Positions 19,902 through 24,586 of a DNA stretch of 24,586 nt are shown one piece after another. This DNA comes from an uncultured Faecalibacterium sp. (lineage in GTDB: Bacteria; Bacillota; Clostridia; Oscillospirales; Ruminococcaceae). The translations under genes were made by a program, and so were the position numbers. The stretch lies in contig CAKSTO010000039.1 of NCBI GenBank assembly GCA_934501115.1, positions 1-24,586 of the forward strand, given 5' to 3'. Numbering within the stretch: position 1 is the first letter of the stretch; each line of letters opens with the position of its first letter. The notes beneath the pieces are model-generated. The model saw only the letters and a list, made by a program, of their open reading frames with translations, did no database searches and had not been told where the DNA came from.

Positions 19902-21419
19902 ATGATCAATATCTGCATCATTGCCACCATTGTGATCTATCTGGTGGGAATGCTGCTGGTTGGCTTTGTCTACAGCAAGTCCAACGAGGACAGCGGCGAC
20001 TTTTACCTCGGCGGCCGTAAGATGGGCCCGCTGGTCACGGCGATGAGCGCCGAAGCCAGCGATATGTCCAGCTGGCTGCTGATGGGGATGCCGGGTCTTG
20101 CATACCTCACGGGTATCGCATCTCCGGGCTGGACGGCCATCGGCCTTGCCGTAGGCACCTGGCTCAACTGGCTCATCGTGGCGCGCCGCCTGCGCCGCTA
20201 CTCGGCCAATCTGGATGCCATCACGGTGCCGCAGTTCCTTTCGCTGCGGTTCCACGATCAGCGCAACCTGCTCAACGCTCTGGGCGCGGTCATCATCATC
20301 GTGTTCTTCATCCCGTACACAGCCTCCGGCTTTGCCGCCTGCGGCAAGCTGTTCAACAGCCTGTTCGGCGTGGATTATATGGCTGCCATGATCCTGTCTG
20401 CGGTGGTCATCGTGGGCTACACCATCATGGGCGGCTTCCGCGCGGTGTCCACCACCGACCTGATCCAGTCCATTGTCATGAGCATGGCGCTGATCGCAGT
20501 GCTGGTGTATGGCGTCAACGTGGCAGGCGGCTGGGATGTGGTTCTGGACAATGCCCGCAGCCTGCCCGGCTACCTGACCATGGCTGCAAGCCACAATGTG
20601 GCAGACAACTCTGCCACCTCCTACAGCCTGCTGGATATCGTGTCCACGCTGGCATGGGGTCTGGGCTACTTCGGCATGCCCCACATCCTGCTGCGCTTCA
20701 TGGCCATTGAGGACGAAAAGAAGCTGGTGCTCAGCCGCCGCATTGCAAGCGTGTGGGTGGTCATTGCCATGACCGCTTCCATCATCATCGGCATGGTGGG
20801 TCTGGGCATGACCAAGGCGGGCGCGCTGGAGTTCCTGAGCGGCTCTTCCAGCGAGACCCTGATCGTGCGGGTGGCCAGCCTGATCGCTCAGCACGGCGTG
20901 CTGGCAGCCATTCTGGCAGGTCTGATCCTTGCCGGCATCCTTGCCGCTACCATGTCCACCGCCGACAGCCAGATGCTGGCAGCGGCCTCCAGCGTATCCC
21001 AGAACATCCTGCAGGAGTTCGGCCACATGAAGCTGACCGAAAAGCAGAGCCTGTTCGCTGCCCGCCTGACCATCATCTGCATCAGCGTGGTGGGCGTGGT
21101 GCTGGCCCGCGACCCCAACTCCAGCGTGTTCGGCATCGTCAGCTTTGCGTGGGCCGGCTTCGGCGGCGCCTTTGGCGCGGTGGTGCTGTGCTCCCTGTTC
21201 TGGAAGCGCTGCAACTGGCAGGGTGCTCTGGCCGGGATGCTTTCCGGCGGCCTGATGGTCTTTGTATGGAAGTACATCATCAGCCCGCTGGGCGGCGTGT
21301 TCGGCATCTACGAGCTGCTGCCCGCCTTCCTGATCTCTCTGGTGGTCTGCGTGATCGTCAGCCTGATCACCCCGGCTCCCTCTGCTGAGATCGAGGCAGA
21401 GTTCGACGCTGCCAAGTAA
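19902..21419 (+). CDS. putP: Sodium/solute symporter, sodium/proline (PutP-like) type
   Basis: This 505-residue protein has about thirteen hydrophobic segments of the sodium:solute symporter family. Landmarks are the N-terminal DFYLGGRKMGPLVTAMSAEASDMSSWLLMGMPGLAY, the YTIMGGFRAVSTTDLIQS segment, and AGILAATMSTADSQMLAAASSVSQNI, which carries the Ser-Thr sodium-site pair known from PutP. It should import proline or a similar amino acid with sodium. GAGGGG lies before the ATG at 19902; an in-frame ATG 30 bases earlier would place that site within the gene. Its codon use is strongly GC-biased, suggesting high expression. The upstream GntR/FCD regulator may respond to the transported solute. Confidence 0.92.
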   Translation: MINICIIATIVIYLVGMLLVGFVYSKSNEDSGDFYLGGRKMGPLVTAMSAEASDMSSWLLMGMPGLAYLTGIASPGWTAIGLAVGTWLNWLIVARRLRRYSANLDAITVPQFLSLRFHDQRNLLNALGAVIIIVFFIPYTASGFAACGKLFNSLFGVDYMAAMILSAVVIVGYTIMGGFRAVSTTDLIQSIVMSMALIAVLVYGVNVAGGWDVVLDNARSLPGYLTMAASHNVADNSATSYSLLDIVSTLAWGLGYFGMPHILLRFMAIEDEKKLVLSRRIASVWVVIAMTASIIIGMVGLGMTKAGALEFLSGSSSETLIVRVASLIAQHGVLAAILAGLILAGILAATMSTADSQMLAAASSVSQNILQEFGHMKLTEKQSLFAARLTIICISVVGVVLARDPNSSVFGIVSFAWAGFGGAFGAVVLCSLFWKRCNWQGALAGMLSGGLMVFVWKYIISPLGGVFGIYELLPAFLISLVVCVIVSLITPAPSAEIEAEFDAAK

Positions 21420-21484
21420 AAACGATTCAAAATGCCCGCCGTTTTACTCTGGGCATCAATAGCGGAAATAGTATTTTATAATTT

Positions 21485-21525
21485 GCGCCCCGGAAAAATC
21501 TGCGGATTTTTCCGGGGCGCTTTTT
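21485..21525 (+). terminator. Strong terminator after the symporter gene
   Basis: GCGCCCCGGAAAAAT (21485-21499) and ATTTTTCCGGGGCGC (21506-21520) form a perfect 15-bp stem around a 6-base loop, followed by TTTTT. Confidence 0.96.
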
Positions 21526-21568
21526 CACAGGTGGGGTTGGAGAGGGGAACTGCATCCTGCTCACATCC

Positions 21569-21600
21569 TTTTCCACAGGATCATACAGGAATGTGGAAAA
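21569..21600. repeat. Inverted pair of DnaA-box-like 9-mers
   Basis: TTTTCCACA (21569-21577) and TGTGGAAAA (21592-21600) are perfect inverted copies 14 bases apart. Each fits the relaxed DnaA box TTWTNCACA. They lie in the gap between two terminators and may equally be a plain hairpin. Confidence 0.35.
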
Positions 21601-21639
21601 CACAACCGACGGAACGTTTACCTTCCGGTTTACAAAACA

Positions 21640-21677
21640 AAAAGGACGTGCTCCCTTGCGGGAACACGTCCTTTTTT
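21640..21677. terminator. Terminator of pckA (works on the minus strand, bidirectional in shape)
   Basis: AAAAGGACGTG (21640-21650) pairs with CACGTCCTTTT (21665-21675), and CTCCC/GGGAA extends the inner stem. T-runs follow in both directions (TTTTTGTTTTG on the minus strand). It lies 35 bases past the pckA stop. Confidence 0.9.
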
Positions 21678-21711
21678 ACTGCTTACGGATAAGTATCAGG
21701 CAGAGATCAGC

Positions 21712-23316
21712 TTACAGCTGGGGGCCGGCAGAGACCAGAGCCTTGCCGTGCTCGTTGCCCTCGTACTTCTTGAAGTTCTTGATGAAGCGGCCTGCCAGAT
21801 CCTTGGCCTTCTCATCCCACTGGGAAGCATCCGCATAGGTGTCGCGGGGATCCAGAATGCCGGTGTCCACGCCGTTCAGCACGGTGGGAACCTCGAAGTC
21901 GAAGTAGGGGATCTTCTTGGTGGGCACATTGTTGATGTCGCCGTTCAGGATGGCGTCGATGATGCCGCGGGTATCCTTGATGGAGATGCGCTTGCCGGTG
22001 CCGTTCCAGCCGGTGTTGACCAGATAAGCCTTGGCGCCGCTCTTCTGCATCTTCTTGACCAGCTCCTCAGCATACTTGGTGGGGTGCAGCTCCAGGAAGG
22101 CCTGGCCGAAGCAGGCGGAGAAGGTGGGGGTGGGCTCGGTGATGCCGCGCTCGGTGCCTGCCAGCTTTGCAGTGAAGCCGGACAGGAAGTAGTACTGGGT
22201 CTGCTCCGGGGTCAGGATGGAGACCGGGGGCAGAACGCCGAATGCGTCAGCAGACAGGAAGATGACATTCTTGGCTGCAGGTGCAGAAGAAACGGGGCGG
22301 ACGATATTCTTGATGTGGTTGATGGGGTAGGACACACGGGTGTTCTCGGTAACGCTCTTATCAGCGAAATCGATGTGGCCCTCGGCATCCAGAGTGACGT
22401 TCTCCAGCAGAGCGTTGCGCTTGATGGCGTTGTAGATATCGGGCTCGGAGTCCTTATCCAGGTTGATGACCTTTGCGTAGCAGCCGCCCTCGAAGTTGAA
22501 CACGCCGTTGTCGTCCCAGCCGTGCTCGTCATCGCCGATCAGCAGACGCTTGGGATCGGTGGACAGGGTGGTCTTGCCGGTGCCGGACAGACCGAAGAAG
22601 ATGGCGGTGTTCTCGCCGTTCTTGTCGGTGTTGGCAGAGCAGTGCATGGAAGCCATGCCCTTCAGCGGCAGGAAGTAGTTCATCATGGAGAACATGCCCT
22701 TCTTCATCTCGCCGCCGTACCAGGTGTTGACGATGACCTGCTCCTTGCTGGTGATGTTGAACATAACAGCAGTCTCGGAGTTCAGGCCCAGCTCCTTGTA
22801 GTTCTCGACCTTGGCCTTGGAAGCGTTGTAAACAACGAAATCAGGCTCAAAGTTCTCCAGCTCCTCAGCGGTGGGCTTGATGAACATGTTGGTGACGAAG
22901 TGTGCCTGCCATGCAACCTCCATGACAAAGCGGATAGCCATACGGGTGTCCTTGTTTGCACCGCAGAATGCATCCACCACGTACAGGCGCTTGTTGGACA
23001 GCTCCTTCTGAGCAATCGCCTTCACAGCAGCCCATGCTTCCTGAGAAGCGGGGTGGTTGTCGTTCTTGTACTCGTCGCTGGTCCACCACACGGTGTCCTT
23101 GGAGTTCTCGTCCATTACGATGAACTTATCCTTGGGGGAACGGCCGGTGTAGATGCCGGTCATCACGTCGACAGCACCCAGCTCGCTGACCTGACCCTTT
23201 TCGTAGCCTTCCAGACCGGGCTTGGTCTCTTCCTCGAACAGCTGCTCGTAGGAGGGGTTGTACACGACCTCAGTCGTGCCGGTAATGCCATACTTGGTAA
23301 GATCCAACTTTGCCAT
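21712..23316 (-). CDS. pckA: Phosphoenolpyruvate carboxykinase (ATP)
   Basis: This 534-residue enzyme interconverts oxaloacetate plus ATP with PEP, CO2 and ADP. All catalytic landmarks are present: Arg59 in YTGRSPKDKF, the metal/substrate loop NTWYGGEMKKGMFS (198-210), His225 in MHCSAN, the P-loop GLSGTGKTTLS (242-252) and LLIGDDEHGW (258-267). Length matches the ATP-dependent class. In anaerobic gut bacteria it often runs toward oxaloacetate and conserves ATP, feeding mixed-acid or reductive branches. The start at 23316 is chosen for AGAGGT upstream and the conserved MAKLDLTKYGI opening; a longer in-frame reading runs through the promoter and is rejected. Codon use is highly GC-biased, as expected of an abundant enzyme. 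Confidence 0.97.
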   Translation of the reverse strand: MAKLDLTKYGITGTTEVVYNPSYEQLFEEETKPGLEGYEKGQVSELGAVDVMTGIYTGRSPKDKFIVMDENSKDTVWWTSDEYKNDNHPASQEAWAAVKAIAQKELSNKRLYVVDAFCGANKDTRMAIRFVMEVAWQAHFVTNMFIKPTAEELENFEPDFVVYNASKAKVENYKELGLNSETAVMFNITSKEQVIVNTWYGGEMKKGMFSMMNYFLPLKGMASMHCSANTDKNGENTAIFFGLSGTGKTTLSTDPKRLLIGDDEHGWDDNGVFNFEGGCYAKVINLDKDSEPDIYNAIKRNALLENVTLDAEGHIDFADKSVTENTRVSYPINHIKNIVRPVSSAPAAKNVIFLSADAFGVLPPVSILTPEQTQYYFLSGFTAKLAGTERGITEPTPTFSACFGQAFLELHPTKYAEELVKKMQKSGAKAYLVNTGWNGTGKRISIKDTRGIIDAILNGDINNVPTKKIPYFDFEVPTVLNGVDTGILDPRDTYADASQWDEKAKDLAGRFIKNFKKYEGNEHGKALVSAGPQL

Positions 23317-23437
23317 ATTCGCTATACCTCTACTTTCGTTTGATCCATACATCCCTGAATAGGGCACAGTGCGTTCCGGCGAGCCGGGCGCTGCGCAGAG
23401 GACTTGCCGTTTGTAAATGCAAATTCCCCTGTTTACC

Positions 23438-23465
23438 ATTATACATAAAAGGATCCCGAAATCAA
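23438..23465 (-). promoter_or_regulatory. Promoter of pckA
   Basis: On the minus strand TTGATT (complement of 23460-23465) and TATAAT (complement of 23438-23443) are 16 bp apart. The leader to the start codon is about 115 bases. No clear riboswitch or terminator was seen in it. Confidence 0.8.
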
Positions 23466-23760
23466 TAAACGAAGCGTGCATTTTGCAGAAAAGAAACAAA
23501 TTTCATAAAGAATCTTAACCGGATGAAGCAAATTCAAGAAATAAAAGTCGGCGGAAAAGCCTGAAAAATAAGGCGGAACGGCAGAAAAACCATTTTTTGA
23601 TAAAATTTTGACGAGCGGAAGGCATGGAGAAAACGTGCACAAAACAGCTTTCTTCAAAAGAGCGGCGCAGCGGGAGGCACAAGGCGGCCGGCTGCAGATT
23701 GATTTGTGCAAATTTTACGAGATTTTGACTGTTTTTGTGGCAAAGAAGTTTTGCCTGTGG
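23466..23760. other. AT-rich intergenic region
   Basis: Apart from the two outward promoters at its ends I see no gene, strong hairpin or repeat here. Several short frames are open but lack ribosome sites and codon character. Confidence 0.5.
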
Positions 23761-23766
23761 TATACT
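23758..23766 (+). promoter_or_regulatory. Extended -10 promoter of the NlpC/P60-like gene
   Basis: TGG directly before TATACT (23761-23766) gives an extended -10 element. The -35 candidate TGGCAA at 23738-23743 is poor, with 17-bp spacing. The start codon is about 60 bases downstream. Confidence 0.5.
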
Positions 23767-23827
23767 GTTCTTGATGGAAGAACAAACCTGCGGAGTCGGT
23801 GCAGTACATATAAAAAGGAAAGATACC

Positions 23828-24460
23828 ATGAAAACCATCTACATCCTGCTCACCCGGTCGGGCACACTGCTTTCAAACCTCGTTTATGCCGTTACCGGCG
23901 CAAATTATACCCATGCATCGCTGGCCTTTGATGATGACCTGAGCTGCCTGTACAGCTCCACCCGCAAAAACGGCTACACCATGTTCCCGGCGGGGCCAAG
24001 CAGGGAATATCTGAACCGCGGCGTGTTCCGCCTGCGGGAGAACGTGCCCTGTGCGCTGTATGCGCTGGAAGTGACGGATGAAGCCTACATCCGCGCCCGC
24101 CGCCGCGCCGAGCACATGATGGCACACGGAAACCTCTACCGCTTCAACGTCATCGGCCTTGCGCTGTGCGGGCTGCATATCCGCTGGAAGCGCCGCCGAC
24201 ACTACTTCTGCTCCCAGTTCGTCAGCGAGGTGCTGGAAAAGAGCGGCGCGATGACGCCGTCCAAGCACAGCACCCTGATGCACCCGAACGACTATACCCG
24301 GCAGGAGGAGCTGCGGTGCGTGTTCGAGGGCAGGCTGGCCGACCTTCCGCAGCGTCAGCGGATGGAGTTTGACCAGAATGAGACGGCGGTCGGTGTGTAT
24401 CTGGGGCTGGCACTGGGGCTGTTTCGTACAGGTGCGGCGCGGGTGCGGGAGATTTTTTGA
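23828..24460 (+). CDS. Permuted NlpC/P60-like (YiiX/DUF830-type) protein
   Basis: This 210-residue protein lacks a signal peptide. The order of active residues is that of circularly permuted papain-like enzymes: His29 in ANYTHASLAF near the N-terminus and Cys128 in HYFCSQFVSEVLEKSG later. The hydrophobic N-terminal MKTIYILLTRSGTLLSNLVY forms the first strand and helix. Family members are thought to be amidases or hydrolases of lipid- or peptide-like substrates, though few are characterised. AAAGGAAAG precedes the start. It stands alone between pckA and a tRNA gene. A Phe-rich C-terminal hydrophobic stretch (VGVYLGLALGLF) might contact the membrane. Confidence 0.8.
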   Translation: MKTIYILLTRSGTLLSNLVYAVTGANYTHASLAFDDDLSCLYSSTRKNGYTMFPAGPSREYLNRGVFRLRENVPCALYALEVTDEAYIRARRRAEHMMAHGNLYRFNVIGLALCGLHIRWKRRRHYFCSQFVSEVLEKSGAMTPSKHSTLMHPNDYTRQEELRCVFEGRLADLPQRQRMEFDQNETAVGVYLGLALGLFRTGAARVREIF

Positions 24461-24478
24461 AAAAAATGAAATTTTATG

Positions 24479-24507
24479 TTGACAAAGTCGGACTCCTATG
24501 CTAGAAT
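24479..24507 (+). promoter_or_regulatory. Promoter of tRNA-Glu
   Basis: TTGACA (24479-24484) and TAGAAT (24502-24507) are 17 bp apart, about 42 bases before the mature tRNA 5' end. Confidence 0.88.
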
Positions 24508-24548
24508 AGTCGAGTCGGGAGCGAACACCCGATGCAAAATGGACGTAT

Positions 24549-24586
24549 GGCCCGTTGGTCAAGCGGTTAAGACAGAGGCCTCTCAC
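24549..24586 (+). tRNA. tRNA-Glu (anticodon CTC), cut by the window edge
   Basis: GGCCCGTTGGTCAAGCGG then TTAAGACAGAGGC is nearly the 5' half of Firmicute tRNA-Glu. The anticodon loop CTCTCAC (24580-24586) gives CTC at 24582-24584. The 3' half lies outside the window. Confidence 0.9.

Noticed and set aside
18480..21026. 848-residue minus-strand frame across manA, gntR and putP
   Set aside because: It runs through terminators and three supported genes, with His/Gln/Asp-rich composition typical of an antisense frame.
21748..23343. 531-residue + strand frame opposite pckA
   Set aside because: It is a Leu/Val/Gly-rich mirror of pckA, whose P-loop and catalytic motifs are unambiguous.

Overview
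The window looks like chromosome of a low- to mid-GC gut Firmicute of the Oscillospiraceae/Ruminococcaceae type, with Faecalibacterium or a close relative as my best guess. This rests on the gene repertoire (PTS with PRD regulator, DUF6061-type small protein, Tp47 domain C-like secreted protein, ATP-dependent PEP carboxykinase), strong GGAGG-type ribosome binding sites, sigma-A TTGACA/TATAAT promoters and Firmicute tRNAs. It is inference from sequence feel, not a database match. No insertion sequence, phage gene, CRISPR array or origin was recognised.

Layout. (1) 1-560: tRNA-Lys(CTT), its terminator and a small DUF6061-like gene. (2) 569-2445: a MerR regulator divergent from an iron-sulfur-flavoprotein-like reductase and a carboxymuconolactone-decarboxylase/cupin fusion; the shared promoter has the 19-bp spacer and palindrome typical of MerR control. 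(3) 2640-6861: a secreted Tp47 domain C-like protein on the minus strand, divergent from a four-gene run (alpha/beta hydrolase, two SAM methyltransferases, an ATC-hydrolase-like protein). Both arms carry the same 16-bp palindrome, which resembles a DtxR/IdeR-type metal box. This is the most interesting unit in the window. (4) 6862-7075: a non-coding block full of small inverted repeats. (5) 7104-10708: a metal (probably zinc) ABC transporter operon with a consensus promoter and palindromic operator: small Cys/His membrane protein, binding lipoprotein, ATPase, permease and an extra lipoprotein.

(6) 10873-17574: a complete lactose/cellobiose-family PTS operon: EIIC, GH1 6-phospho-beta-glycosidase, two small unknown proteins, a PRD/EIIB/EIIA regulator, EIIA, EIIB and its own HPr. 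That HPr keeps His15 but lacks the regulatory Ser46. A strong terminator-like hairpin lies inside the operon after EIIC. (7) 17708-18640: class I mannose-6-phosphate isomerase. (8) 18854-21525: a GntR/FCD regulator followed by a sodium/proline-type symporter that it may control. (9) 21640-23465: phosphoenolpyruvate carboxykinase on the minus strand. (10) 23761-24460: a permuted NlpC/P60-like (YiiX-type) protein. (11) A tRNA-Glu(CTC) with a good promoter runs off the right edge.

The genes form small self-contained transport or stress modules, each with a local regulator or operator. Carbon metabolism dominates 11-23 kb (sugar import, phosphosugar hydrolysis, mannose-6-phosphate entry to glycolysis, PEP/oxaloacetate balance). 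Metal homeostasis probably dominates 3-11 kb.
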